Origin: Acidobacteriota bacterium
GTDB lineage: Bacteria > Acidobacteriota > Aminicenantia > Aminicenantales > Saccharicenantaceae
NCBI GenBank assembly: GCA_022711665.1
Contig: JAKLEN010000001.1
Coordinates: 369,179-433,178, forward strand
Length of the DNA: 64,000 nucleotides
Direction: 5' to 3'
Of the stretch, positions 42,034 to 50,260 are shown one piece after another. The position numbers and the translations under genes were made by a program. Position 1 is the stretch's first letter. Each line of letters begins with the position of its first letter. The notes below the pieces were generated by a model. It saw nothing but the letters and a program-made list of their open reading frames with translations. It was not told the DNA's origin and did not search any database.

Positions 42034-43088
42034 CAGGACCCAGCCGCCTCGCCCCCCGTCTCTCCCGTACCGCCGCCGGAGGCCGCGGCGAGCTCGGCCA
42101 GCTGCCGGGCCGCGGTCTCGACCAGGGGCTTCAGTCCCTCCCCCTTGAGCGCCGAGACGGCGAAGAGCGGGATGCCCCGCCGGGCGGCCAGGCGCCGCAG
42201 TCGGACCAGGCGCGACCTGTCGCCGCCCAGGAGATCGACCTTGTTGGCGACCAGGATCTGGGGACGGGCGGCGACCTCGGGGGAAAAGGCCTCGAGCTCC
42301 TTCATGACGGCCTTGAAGTCCTGGACCGGGTCCCTGCCGGAATAGGGCGAGACGTCGAGGACATGGATGAGCAGCTTGGTCCGCTCGATATGGCGCAGGA
42401 AGCGGATGCCCAGGCCCTGGCCCAGGTGGGCCCCCTCGATCAACCCGGGGATGTCGGCGACGATGAAGGAGCGGTATTCGCCGATATCGACGACGCCGAG
42501 GTTGGGGGTCAGGGTCGTGAACGGATAGTCGGCGATGAGCGGCCGGGCCGCGGAGATCCGCGAGATCAGCGTCGACTTGCCGGCGTTGGGGAAGCCGACC
42601 AGGCCGGCGTCGGCGATGAGCTTGAGCTCCAGGAAGAGCTCCTTCTCCTCGCCCGGACGGCCGGGCTGCCATTCGCGCGGCGTCTGGTGCGTGGCCGTGG
42701 CGAACGACGCGTTGCCGCGGCCGCCGCGGCCGCCCCGGGCGGCGACGCAGGACAGGCCGTGCCGGGCCAGATCGGCCAGGACGGCGCCGCCGCCGGACTC
42801 CTTGATGACCGTGCCGACGGGCACTCCCAGGCGGACGTCGGCGCCGCGCTTGCCCTGGCGGTTGCCGCCCTCGCCCGGGGCCCCGTTCTTGGCCCTGATG
42901 AGGGGATGGAAGCGGAAATAGGCGAGGGAGCTGATGTTCTCGTCGGCGACGAAGACGATGCTGCCGCCGTCACCGCCGTGGCCGCCGTCTGGACCGCCCT
43001 TGGGCACCCGGGCCTCGCGGCGGAAGCTGACGCAGCCGTTACCGCCGCGGCCCGCTTTCAGCGTGACGGTGACCTGGTCGACGAACAA
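42033..43088 (-). CDS. obgE: Obg family GTPase
   Basis: 351 residues. The glycine-rich N-terminal Obg domain (KAGRGGNGCVSFRREA, GGPDGGHGGDGGS, PGEGGNRQGKRGADV) is followed by the G domain: G1 GFPNAGKSTL, G3 DIPGLIEGAH, G4 VANKVDL, G5 SALKGEG. Obg GTPases act in 50S ribosome assembly and stress control. The C-terminal OCT domain of some homologues is missing; the protein ends soon after G5 with a short Gly-rich tail. Part of the L21-L27-Obg neighbourhood. Confidence 0.95.
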   Translation of the reverse strand: MFVDQVTVTLKAGRGGNGCVSFRREARVPKGGPDGGHGGDGGSIVFVADENISSLAYFRFHPLIRAKNGAPGEGGNRQGKRGADVRLGVPVGTVIKESGGGAVLADLARHGLSCVAARGGRGGRGNASFATATHQTPREWQPGRPGEEKELFLELKLIADAGLVGFPNAGKSTLISRISAARPLIADYPFTTLTPNLGVVDIGEYRSFIVADIPGLIEGAHLGQGLGIRFLRHIERTKLLIHVLDVSPYSGRDPVQDFKAVMKELEAFSPEVAARPQILVANKVDLLGGDRSRLVRLRRLAARRGIPLFAVSALKGEGLKPLVETAARQLAELAAASGGGTGETGGEAAGS

Positions 43089-43106
43089 CGGCGGCGCCGC
43101 TTGGCG

Positions 43107-43361
43107 TCAGGCGGGCAGGACGGAGACGACTTTGCCCTTGCGGCCCCGGTCGGCGTACTTGACCGTGCCCGTGACCGTGGCATACAGGGTGTCGTCCTTG
43201 CCCCGGCCGACATTCAGGCCGGGCTTGATGGGAGTGCCCCTCTGACGGATGAGGATGGACCCGGCGTTGACCTTCTGACCGCCATGGCGCTTGACGCCGA
43301 GCCGCTGTCCCGCGCTGTCGCGACCGTTCTTGCCGGCTCCGCCGGCTTTCTTATGGGCCAT
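43107..43361 (-). CDS. rpmA: 50S ribosomal protein L27
   Basis: 84 residues, normal length. [20 protein letters not shown] and [19 protein letters not shown] are the family signature. The N-terminus begins MAHKKAGG, so it lacks the Firmicutes-type cleaved leader. It follows rplU by three bases. Confidence 0.97.
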   Translation of the reverse strand: MAHKKAGGAGKNGRDSAGQRLGVKRHGGQKVNAGSILIRQRGTPIKPGLNVGRGKDDTLYATVTGTVKYADRGRKGKVVSVLPA

Positions 43362-43364
43362 GGC

Positions 43365-43886
43365 TTACTCCTTGCTGGCTTTCTTGGCCTTGGCCGGGGC
43401 CGGTTTCTTGGCGGCCTTCGGCTTGGCGGCTTCCTTGCCGGCCGGCTTGGCCGGGGCCGCCGCCTTGGCGGGCTTTTCGGCCGCTGCGGCCGGCTTGGGC
43501 TTGGCGACCGGCGCGGGCGCGGCAACAGGGACCGGCTTCTCTTCGGCCAGGTCCTCGGCGGTGATGGTGGTCCGGTCCGCAGCGATCCGGGTGATGCGGA
43601 CCTTGGTCAGCTGCTGCCGATGGCCGCGGGTCCGGCGGAACTGTTTCCTTCTCTTCTTCTTGAAAACGAGGACCTTCTCGTCCTTGAAGTTCTCGAGGAC
43701 GAGGCCGAGGACCATGGCGCTGTCCAGGACCGGGGTCCCGACCTGGACCATCCCGCCGTCCTCGATCAGGAGGACGCGGTCGAATTGGGCCTTCCGCCCC
43801 GGCTCCAGATCGAGCTTCTCGACGGCCAGGACGTCCCCTTCCTTAACGCGGTACTGCTTGCCGCCCGTCAGGATCACTGCGTACAT
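43365..43886 (-). CDS. rplU: 50S ribosomal protein L21 with long Ala/Lys/Pro-rich C-terminal tail
   Basis: 173 residues; normal L21 is about 103. Residues 1-100 are ordinary L21 (MYAVILTGGKQYRVKEGDVL, VLVFKKKRRKQFRRTRGHRQ, TKVRI). The remaining 70 residues are low-complexity (APAPVAKPKPAAAAEKPAKA and similar), basic and probably disordered. It is the first gene of the rplU-rpmA-obgE-nadD-rsfS-rlmH run. Confidence 0.94.
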   Translation of the reverse strand: MYAVILTGGKQYRVKEGDVLAVEKLDLEPGRKAQFDRVLLIEDGGMVQVGTPVLDSAMVLGLVLENFKDEKVLVFKKKRRKQFRRTRGHRQQLTKVRITRIAADRTTITAEDLAEEKPVPVAAPAPVAKPKPAAAAEKPAKAAAPAKPAGKEAAKPKAAKKPAPAKAKKASKE

Positions 43887-43993
43887 ATCGACCTACCCTT
43901 CGGAGGAGATACGGAAATTGAGCGACAATTTTAACCTACGGGCCCCCGGAAGTCAAATGCCATCCGGCCGCCGGGGCCCGGAAGGCGCCCGCC

Positions 43994-44022
43994 TTGACAG
44001 CGCCGCCGCCTTCTCCTACCCT
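43994..44022 (+). promoter_or_regulatory. Probable promoter of tRNA-Val
   Basis: A perfect TTGACA (43994-43999) with a weak TACCCT 17 bases later, ending 17 bases before the tRNA. Confidence 0.45.
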
Positions 44023-44038
44023 AAGAGGACCTTCCCGG

Positions 44039-44110
44039 GGGCGGTTAGCTCAGCGGTAGAGCATCGGTTTTACAAGCCGGGGGTCGCAGGTTCGAACCCT
44101 GCACCGCCCA
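44039..44110 (+). tRNA. tRNA-Val (TAC)
   Basis: 72 bases: acceptor GGGCGGT pairs with ACCGCCC, D-arm GCTCAGCGGTAGAGC, anticodon loop TTTACAA giving TAC, T-loop TTCGAAC, discriminator A. CCA is not encoded. Confidence 0.93.
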
Positions 44111-44120
44111 TCCCGTAGCG

Positions 44121-44400
44121 AGCGAAGCGAGCGGAGGCGGCAGAAGCCTGGCGGAGCTTTCACGGAGCCAGGCTTCTGCGAAATATCGGTATCAAGCTCT
44201 TTGTCCTAGTCTTCGAGCGAAGCGAGCGGAGGCGGCAGAAGCCTGGCGGAGCTTTCACGGAGCCAGGCTTCTGCGAAATATCGGTATCAAGCTCTTTGTC
44301 CTAGTCTTCGAGCGAAGCGAGCGGAGGCGGCAGAAATACGGCTGAGCGACTCGAAGCCGGATTTCTGCGAAATATCTTGGCAAAGCGGATTTCTCTTTAC
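44121..44400 (+). repeat. Tandem array of hairpin repeats, copies C1-C3
   Basis: Two identical 95-bp units (44121-44215 and 44216-44310) and a diverged third (from 44311). Each holds a hairpin: CAGAAGCCTGGC with GCCAGGCTTCTG in units 1 and 2 (44141-44178 and 44236-44273), and CAGAAATACGGC with GCCGGATTTCTG in unit 3 (44331-44367). All three then read GAAATATC. A fourth partial unit starts near 44410. Compared with copies A and B the stem bases differ but pairing is kept. Confidence 0.85.
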
Positions 44401-44479
44401 CTGTCGGCCAGCGAGCGGAGGCGGCCGGAGGCGGCAATCAACGACTTTTACCCACCGTCCGGGCCGCTTGACCTCTTTG

Positions 44480-44640
44480 CCGCCTCCGGACTTCGCTCTC
44501 GAGGCGGCGAGGGGCATCGCCTCGAAGATCCCCGTCGCTGGAGAGGGGGACCCGCGAAGCGGGGGGGAACCGTGCAAACTGGTTCCCAGGGGGACCGGGG
44601 AGCAAGAGGCGATCCCCGAGCAAAGCCGGAGAGAGCGGTC
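44480..44640 (+). repeat. Structured repeat fragment related to copies A and B
   Basis: It shares ATCCCCGT-GCTGGAGAGGGGGACC with copies A and B (about 44528-44552), then diverges into hairpins: CCCGC-GAA-GCGGG, GGGAACC/GGTTCCC (44565-44587) and CGGGGA/TCCCCG. No credible coding sequence is present from 44111 to 44664. Confidence 0.55.
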
Positions 44641-44664
44641 TCCCGGAGTTGTTCAAAGGAAAAG

Positions 44665-44737
44665 CGCCCCCGACGGGATTCGAACCCGTGTTGCTGCCTT
44701 GAAAGGGCGGTGTCCTGGGCCTCTAGACGACAGGGGC
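44665..44737 (-). tRNA. tRNA-Glu (TTC)
   Basis: 73 bases: acceptor GCCCCTG with CGGGGGC, anticodon loop CTTTCAA giving TTC, T-loop TTCGAAT, discriminator G. The anticodon stem appears to have one C-A mismatch. CCA not encoded. Confidence 0.92.
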
Positions 44738-44745
44738 GTAAAACA

Positions 44746-44817
44746 TGAGCCGTGCTGGATTCGAACCAGCGACACCCGGCTTAAAAGGCCGGTGCTCTAC
44801 CGCTGAGCTAACGGCCC
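44746..44817 (-). tRNA. tRNA-Lys (TTT)
   Basis: 72 bases: acceptor GGGCCGT with ACGGCTC, D-arm GCTCAGCGGTAGAGC, anticodon loop CTTTTAA giving TTT, T-loop TTCGAAT, discriminator A. Eight bases from tRNA-Glu, so the two are probably cotranscribed. CCA not encoded. Confidence 0.93.
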
Positions 44818-44830
44818 GAAAAAGGACACT

Positions 44831-44858
44831 ATTATAGCGACGGGTAAAAAAGAGTCAA
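44831..44858 (-). promoter_or_regulatory. Promoter of the tRNA-Lys/tRNA-Glu pair
   Basis: TTGACT (44858-44853) and a perfect TATAAT (44836-44831) with 16 bases between, 14 bases from the tRNA-Lys 5' end. Confidence 0.75.
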
Positions 44859-44887
44859 TCACCCCGGCCCGGGCGCCGATCCCCTCC

Positions 44888-45580
44888 TCAGGAGATGGGC
44901 TCGAACTTGATGATGACCCAGCGGCCGCGATGAGCCAGGTTGCTGGCCTCGTCCTTGAGCAGGTACTGCTTGAGAAGGAGCTTGTACTTCTTGGTCACGC
45001 CGGCCCGGTTGGTGATCGATACATCGACGTCCTTGGAATGGACGTTGCCCGTCAGCATGCGGACGTTCGGCAGCTCGCGCACGCCCAGGGAGAACATCGT
45101 CATCTCTTCTTCCTCGGCGGCGGCTGTCTTGGCGGCGTTGTAGGCCTTCTTGTATTCCTGCATCTTGCCGTTCTCGATGTCGTACTTGGCCTGGAGCTCA
45201 TCGACCTTCTTCTTGAGGGCGGCCTTGGCCGCGGACGACCGCGTCGTATCCATGTCGAACTGGGCGTCCTTGACGGCCGAGTCGGCGTCGATCGTCGGGC
45301 CGATCTGGGCGTCCTGGAGCTTCTTGGCCTCGATCTCGGCCGTGTTCAGGCCGGGCAGGGTGGCCGGCTCGATCTTCTCGACGCCGATGCTGAGGACGGA
45401 CCAGGAACCGAGCTCGGGCTGGAGCGGCTCGAGGGCCATGCTCGACATCGTATCATTGTCGTTCATCTGGACGGCGTTGAAATACTTCTTGAGGAGGGTT
45501 TTCTCGGGCGCCGACGAGCATCCCTGGATGACGAAGAACGCTACGAAAACGCCCAACACGATCAGTGTTCTTTTCCTCAT
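44888..45580 (-). CDS. Lipoprotein of unknown function with a coiled-coil segment
   Basis: 230 residues. Lipoprotein signal: MRKRTLIVLGVFVAFFVIQG followed by Cys-21. An N-terminal domain (TLLKKYFNAVQMNDNDTMSS) recalls DUF4878/NTF2-like lipoproteins. Residues about 115-160 form a charged helix (KKKVDELQAKYDIENGKMQE), and the C-terminus is a beta-rich domain ending KFEPIS. The ATG at 45580 has GAAGGAGGAG upstream. No function known. Confidence 0.75.
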   Translation of the reverse strand: MRKRTLIVLGVFVAFFVIQGCSSAPEKTLLKKYFNAVQMNDNDTMSSMALEPLQPELGSWSVLSIGVEKIEPATLPGLNTAEIEAKKLQDAQIGPTIDADSAVKDAQFDMDTTRSSAAKAALKKKVDELQAKYDIENGKMQEYKKAYNAAKTAAAEEEEMTMFSLGVRELPNVRMLTGNVHSKDVDVSITNRAGVTKKYKLLLKQYLLKDEASNLAHRGRWVIIKFEPIS

Positions 45581-45699
45581 GTCTCCTCCTTCACAATATT
45601 CGTCGATACCGGTCTCCCGTGATAATATCGTGTTCGCGGGGGGAAAATCAAGCCTTTTTAATCCGGCCCGCCGGCCGGGTTTTCCTGGCCTCGTTTTTA

Positions 45700-45708
45700 T
45701 GCTACACT
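45700..45708 (+). promoter_or_regulatory. Extended -10 promoter candidate for the hox operon
   Basis: TG-C-TACACT, an extended -10 element, 35 bases before the hoxF ATG. The -35 region is weak (TTTCCT-like). Confidence 0.4.
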
Positions 45709-45743
45709 TCTTCGCTCGAAAACCTAGAACCGGGGTATCGAAC

Positions 45744-47552
45744 ATGCCGCAAGCCAAAGATCCCGTGCTCAGACACCCGAAAGACCCCTCGGCCCTCCTC
45801 GACATCATCCGCGACGTCCAGGCGGCGGCGGGGCACGTTTCCGACCAGGACATCGGCCGCATAGCCGCGCACCTGAAGCTGGCCGAAGCCGAGGTCCGCG
45901 GGGCGGTGACGTTCTACCATTTCTTCTCGCTGACCCCCCGGGGGCGGTCGGCGGTCTATCTCAACGACTCCATAACCTCGCGGATGGCCGGACGGACGGC
46001 CGTGGCCCGGGCCTTCGAGGAGGAAGCCGGCTGCCGGTTCGGCGAAGTCTCCGCCGACGGCGCGATCGGCCTCTTCCCGACCTCGTGCATCGGCATGAAC
46101 GACCAGGAGCCCTCGGCTATCGTCGACGGGGTCGTTTTCACGGCCCTGACGCCCGACAAGGCCCGGGCCCTCGTCCGCGGCCTGCGGGCCGGCACGCCCG
46201 CCCGGGACCTGGTCGCCGCCCGCGGCGACGGGGCCAACCAGTCGGACCTGGTCCGGTCCATGGTCGTCAACAACATCCGCCGGCGCGGAGCGGTCCTGTT
46301 CGGCGCCCACGAGACCGGCGCGGCCCTGCGCCGGGCCGTCTCGATGACCCCCAAGCAGGTCATCGACGAGGTCAAGAGATCCGGCCTCCTCGGCCGGGGC
46401 GGCGCGGGCTTCCCGACGGGCCTCAAGTGGGAGTTCTGCCGCCGGGAGAAGGCCGCCCAGCGCTACGTCGTCTGCAACGGCGACGAGGGCGAGCCCGGAA
46501 CGTTCAAGGACCGGGTCATCCTGACCGAGCTGCCGCGGCTGCTGTTCGAGGGCCTGGCCGTGGCCGGCTACGCCGTCGGGGCCTCGACCGGCATCCTCTA
46601 CCTCCGGTCCGAGTACGCCTACCTCCGGGACCACCTGGAAGAGGTCCTGGCCGGCCTGCGCCGGGACGGCCTCCTCGGCCCGAAGGCCGCCGGTTCCGCG
46701 AGCTTCGATTTCGACATCGTCATCAAGTCGGGCGCCGGCGCCTACGTCTGCGGCGAGGAGTCGGCCCTGCTCGAATCGGCCGAGGGCAAACGCGGCGAGC
46801 CGCGCGACAGGCCGCCCTTCCCGGTCTCGGTCGGCTACCGGGACATGCCGACGACCGTCAACAACATCGAGACCCTGGCCACGGCCGCCCGCATCCTCGA
46901 GGAGGGCGCGGCCTGGTTCAAGGCCATGGGCACGGTCCAGTCGGCCGGCACCAAGCTCCTGAGCGTCTCCGGCGACTGCAGCCGTCCGGGCGTCTACGAG
47001 GTCGAGTACGGCCTGACCCTGGCCGACCTCCTGGAGATGGCCGGCGGGACCGGGGCCCAGGCCGTCCAGGTCGGCGGCCCCTCCGGCGCGTGCGTCGCCC
47101 CGGCCGGCTTCGGCCGCAGGATCTGCTTCTCCGACCTGGCCACGGGCGGCTCGGTCATCGTCTTCGGGCCCGGGCGCGACCTTTTCGAGGTCGTCGGGAA
47201 CTTCCTGGAGTTCTTCATCGAGGAGTCCTGCGGCTGGTGCGTCCCCTGCCGGGCCGGCAACGTTCTGCTGCGGAAGAAGTTCGAAAAGATCGCCCGGGGC
47301 CTCGCCTCGGCCGAGGACCTCCGCGAGATCGAGGAGTGGGGGCGGCTGATCAAGTCGACCAGCCGCTGCGGCCTGGGGCAGACCTCGCCCAACCCCGTCC
47401 TGACGACCCTCAAGAGCTTCCCCGAGCTCTACCAGGCCCGGCTCCGCAAAGGCGCGGCGCACGGAAGCGAGTTCGACCTTGCGGCGGCCGTCCGGGACGG
47501 CTGCGCCGCGGCCGGCCGCGAGCCGGAGTGCAAGGAGTCCCTCCATGACTGA
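45744..47552 (+). CDS. hoxF: NAD-reducing [NiFe] hydrogenase diaphorase subunit HoxF
   Basis: 602 residues. A NuoE-like N-terminal domain (about 1-150) is fused to a NuoF domain, as in HoxF. NuoF motifs: GRGGAGFPTGLKWEFCR (FMN/NAD binding), VCNGDEGEPGTFKDR, GAGAYVCGEESALL and a 4Fe-4S site (ESCGWCVPCRAGN, then RCGLGQT). The NuoE-like part has lost most 2Fe-2S ligands: only one Cys is seen in TSCIGMNDQ, where HoxF usually has a second Cys. HoxF transfers electrons between NAD(H) and the hydrogenase module. First gene of the hoxFUYH-W-hypBA operon. Confidence 0.9.
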   Translation: MPQAKDPVLRHPKDPSALLDIIRDVQAAAGHVSDQDIGRIAAHLKLAEAEVRGAVTFYHFFSLTPRGRSAVYLNDSITSRMAGRTAVARAFEEEAGCRFGEVSADGAIGLFPTSCIGMNDQEPSAIVDGVVFTALTPDKARALVRGLRAGTPARDLVAARGDGANQSDLVRSMVVNNIRRRGAVLFGAHETGAALRRAVSMTPKQVIDEVKRSGLLGRGGAGFPTGLKWEFCRREKAAQRYVVCNGDEGEPGTFKDRVILTELPRLLFEGLAVAGYAVGASTGILYLRSEYAYLRDHLEEVLAGLRRDGLLGPKAAGSASFDFDIVIKSGAGAYVCGEESALLESAEGKRGEPRDRPPFPVSVGYRDMPTTVNNIETLATAARILEEGAAWFKAMGTVQSAGTKLLSVSGDCSRPGVYEVEYGLTLADLLEMAGGTGAQAVQVGGPSGACVAPAGFGRRICFSDLATGGSVIVFGPGRDLFEVVGNFLEFFIEESCGWCVPCRAGNVLLRKKFEKIARGLASAEDLREIEEWGRLIKSTSRCGLGQTSPNPVLTTLKSFPELYQARLRKGAAHGSEFDLAAAVRDGCAAAGREPECKESLHD

Positions 47553-48249
47553 GATCCGCTTCACCGTCGACGGCCGGCCCTGCCTGGCCAAGCCGGGCCA
47601 GACGATCGTCGAGGCGGCCAAGGCCAACGGCGTCTACATCCCGGTCCTCTGCCACTACGAGGGCCTCAAGCCCGCCGGCAGCTGCCGCATCTGCACCGTC
47701 CGCGTCGCCGGCCGCTACATGGCCGCCTGCACCCAGCCGGTGACCGAGGGCATGGCCGTCGAGAACACGGCCCCGGACCTCGAGGACATGCGCAAGTCCC
47801 TCATCGAGATGCTTTTCGTCGAGGGCAACCACTTCTGCCCCGCCTGCGAGAAGAGCGGCAACTGCGAGCTCCAGGCCCTGGGCTACCGCTACCGCATGCT
47901 GGCGCCGCGCTTCCCCTATCTCTGGCCCGTCCGGACGGTCGACGCCGGGACGCCGCTCGTCCTGCTCGACCGCAATCGCTGCGTCCAGTGCCTGCGCTGC
48001 GTCCGCGGCGTCCGGGCCAAGGACGGGCGGAAGATCTTCGCCTCGGTCCGCCGGGGCCCGCGCGTGGCCATCGAGATCGATCACAAGCTGGCCGCCAAGC
48101 TCACCGAGGAAGAGGCCCGCCGGGCCATGGACCTCTGCCCCGTCGGCGCCATCCTGCGCAAGGAGACCGGCTTCGTCCGGCCCATCGGCCGGCGCAAGTT
48201 CGACCACACGCCCATCGGCGCCGACGTCGAGAAAGGGATCGGGAGGTAA
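47545..48249 (+). CDS. hoxU: NAD-reducing hydrogenase electron-transfer subunit HoxU
   Basis: 234 residues. Homologous to the N-terminal part of NuoG: a 2Fe-2S ferredoxin domain (CHYEGLKPAGSCRICTVRVA), a His-Cys 4Fe-4S site (GNHFCPACEKSGNCELQ) and a further 4Fe-4S pair (NRCVQCLRCVR and DLCPVGAI). It relays electrons between HoxF and HoxY. The ATG overlaps the hoxF stop by eight bases. Confidence 0.92.
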   Translation: MTEIRFTVDGRPCLAKPGQTIVEAAKANGVYIPVLCHYEGLKPAGSCRICTVRVAGRYMAACTQPVTEGMAVENTAPDLEDMRKSLIEMLFVEGNHFCPACEKSGNCELQALGYRYRMLAPRFPYLWPVRTVDAGTPLVLLDRNRCVQCLRCVRGVRAKDGRKIFASVRRGPRVAIEIDHKLAAKLTEEEARRAMDLCPVGAILRKETGFVRPIGRRKFDHTPIGADVEKGIGR

Positions 48250-48252
48250 GCC

Positions 48253-48798
48253 GTGAGCAAACCCGTCATCGCCACCGCCTCGCTGGCCGGCTGCTTCGGC
48301 TGCCACATGTCCTTCCTCGACATCGACGAGCGCATCCTGCCGCTCGTCGAGCTGGTCGAGTTCAACAAGTCGCCGATCGACGACATCAAGAAGTTCAGCA
48401 AGCCCGTCGACGTCGGCCTGATCGAGGGCGGCTGCTGCAACAGCGAGAACGTCCACGTCCTGCGCGATTTCCGCAAGAACTGCAAGGTCCTGGTCTCCGT
48501 CGGCGAGTGCGCCATCATGGGCGGCCTGCCGGCCCTGCGCAACAGCATCCCTCTCCGGGAGTGCCTCGAGGAGGCCTACCTGAACGCGCCGACGGTCGAC
48601 CCGGCCGAGCGCATCATCCCCAACGACGAGGAGCTGCCGATCATCCTGGACAAGGTCTATCCCTGCCACGAGATCGTCAAGATCGATCACTTCCTGCCGG
48701 GCTGCCCGCCCTCGGCCGACCTCATCTGGGAGGCCCTGAACGCGCTCATCGAGGGGCGGCCCCTGCATCTGACCTACGATTTGATCAAGTTCGACTGA
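48253..48798 (+). CDS. hoxY: [NiFe] hydrogenase small subunit HoxY
   Basis: 181 residues from a GTG. Small-subunit cysteines for the proximal 4Fe-4S cluster: AGCFGCHMSFLDID, GGCCNSEN, VGECAIMGG and PGCPPSADLIWEAL. No Tat signal, so it is a soluble cytoplasmic enzyme, as for group 3d. Confidence 0.93.
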   Translation: MSKPVIATASLAGCFGCHMSFLDIDERILPLVELVEFNKSPIDDIKKFSKPVDVGLIEGGCCNSENVHVLRDFRKNCKVLVSVGECAIMGGLPALRNSIPLRECLEEAYLNAPTVDPAERIIPNDEELPIILDKVYPCHEIVKIDHFLPGCPPSADLIWEALNALIEGRPLHLTYDLIKFD

Positions 48799-48811
48799 AG
48801 AGTGAACCGCC

Positions 48812-50260
48812 ATGGGTAAAAAGATCACGATCGAGCCCGTCACCCGGGTCGAAGGCCACGGCAAGGTCACCATCCGGCTGGACGACGCCGGGCGGGTGAC
48901 GGAATCCCGCTTCCACGTCGTCGAATTCCGCGGCTTCGAGCGCTTCGTCCAGGGCCGGCCCTACTGGGAGGCCCCCGTCCTGGTCCAGCGGCTCTGCGGC
49001 ATCTGCCCGGTCAGCCACCACCTGGCCGCGGCCAAGGCCATGGACGTCGTCGTCGGGACCGGACCGGGCAAGCTGCCGGTCACGGCCGAGAAGATGCGCC
49101 GGCTCATGCACTACGGCCAGATGTTCCAGTCCCACGCCCTGCACTTCTTCCACCTGGCCTCGCCCGACTTCCTGCTGGGCCTCGACGCCGACCCGGCCGT
49201 CCGCAACGTCATCGGCATCATCGGCCTGGACAAGGGCCTGGCCACGCAGGCCGTGCTGATGCGCAAGTTCGGCCAGGAGATCATCCTGGCCACGGCCGGC
49301 AAGAAGGTCCACGGCACGGGCGCCATCCCCGGCGGCATCAACAAGAACCTCGCCCCCGAGGAGCGGGACAGGTTCCTCAAGTCCCCCGACGGGCTGACCG
49401 TCGACCGGATGATCGAGTGGGCCCGGGCCGCCATCGAGCTGTTCAAGGGCTACCACGCCAAGAACAAGGACCTGGTCGACGGCTTCGCCGCCTTTCCCTC
49501 GAACCATCTCAGCCTGGTCCGCAAGGACGGGGCCCTCGACTTCTACCACGGCGTCCTGCGGGCCGTCGACGCCGACGGCCGCAAAGTCCTCGGCGACGTC
49601 GATTACCAGGACTACCTCAGCTACATCGGCGAGGAAACCCGGGCCTGGAGCTACATGAAGTTCCCCTACCTGCGGTCCCTGGGCAAGGCCGCCGGCTGGT
49701 ATCGCGTCGGGCCGCTGGCCCGGCTCAACACCTGCGATTACATCCCGTCGCCCCTGGCCCAGAAGGAATTCGAGGCCTACAAGGCCTACACCGACGGCAA
49801 GCCCAACAACATGTCGCTCCACACACATTGGGCCCGGCTGATCGAGCTTCTCCACGCCGCCGAGGTCATCAAGGAGCTCCTGCTGGACAAGGACCTCCAG
49901 GGCGGGAAGCTGGTCCGGACCGGCAGGCGGGCGCCCGAAGGCGTCGGCCTGATCGAGGCGCCGCGGGGCACGCTGTTCCACCATTATCGCGTCAGCGCCG
50001 ACGACCAGATCACCATGGCCAACCTCATCGTTTCCACGACCAACAACAACGAGTCGATGAACCGGGCCGTGGACTGGGTCGCCAGGAACGTGATCTCGGG
50101 CCGTCCCGAGATCACGGAGGGCATGCTCAACCGCGTCGAGGTGGCCATCCGGGCCTACGACCCCTGTCTCAGCTGCGCCACGCACGCCCTGGGGCGGATG
50201 CCGCTCGAGGTCACGCTCGTCGACGCGGCCGGGCGCGTCCGGCAAAGGAAGGTCCGCTGA
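48812..50260 (+). CDS. hoxH: [NiFe] hydrogenase large subunit HoxH
   Basis: 482 residues. The nickel ligands are intact: L1 RLCGICPVSHH near residue 62 and L2 DPCLSCATHAL near the C-terminus. A C-terminal extension follows the CxxCxxH; it would be removed by the maturation protease after nickel insertion. The gene set hoxFUYH gives group 3d bidirectional NAD-linked hydrogenase. Its last bases overlap the protease start. Confidence 0.95.
   Translation: MGKKITIEPVTRVEGHGKVTIRLDDAGRVTESRFHVVEFRGFERFVQGRPYWEAPVLVQRLCGICPVSHHLAAAKAMDVVVGTGPGKLPVTAEKMRRLMHYGQMFQSHALHFFHLASPDFLLGLDADPAVRNVIGIIGLDKGLATQAVLMRKFGQEIILATAGKKVHGTGAIPGGINKNLAPEERDRFLKSPDGLTVDRMIEWARAAIELFKGYHAKNKDLVDGFAAFPSNHLSLVRKDGALDFYHGVLRAVDADGRKVLGDVDYQDYLSYIGEETRAWSYMKFPYLRSLGKAAGWYRVGPLARLNTCDYIPSPLAQKEFEAYKAYTDGKPNNMSLHTHWARLIELLHAAEVIKELLLDKDLQGGKLVRTGRRAPEGVGLIEAPRGTLFHHYRVSADDQITMANLIVSTTNNNESMNRAVDWVARNVISGRPEITEGMLNRVEVAIRAYDPCLSCATHALGRMPLEVTLVDAAGRVRQRKVR

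Noticed and set aside
43291..44118. Long open frame spanning rplU and the tRNA-Val gene, with a plausible-looking peptide at the end
   Set aside because: It is a shadow of rplU on the opposite strand and reads through the tRNA; the tail is the common false translation of a tRNA gene.
44377..44806. Open frames over the tRNA-Glu/Lys and repeat region
   Set aside because: They overlap the tRNA genes and structured repeats, differ in frame, and have no ribosome binding site or family match.
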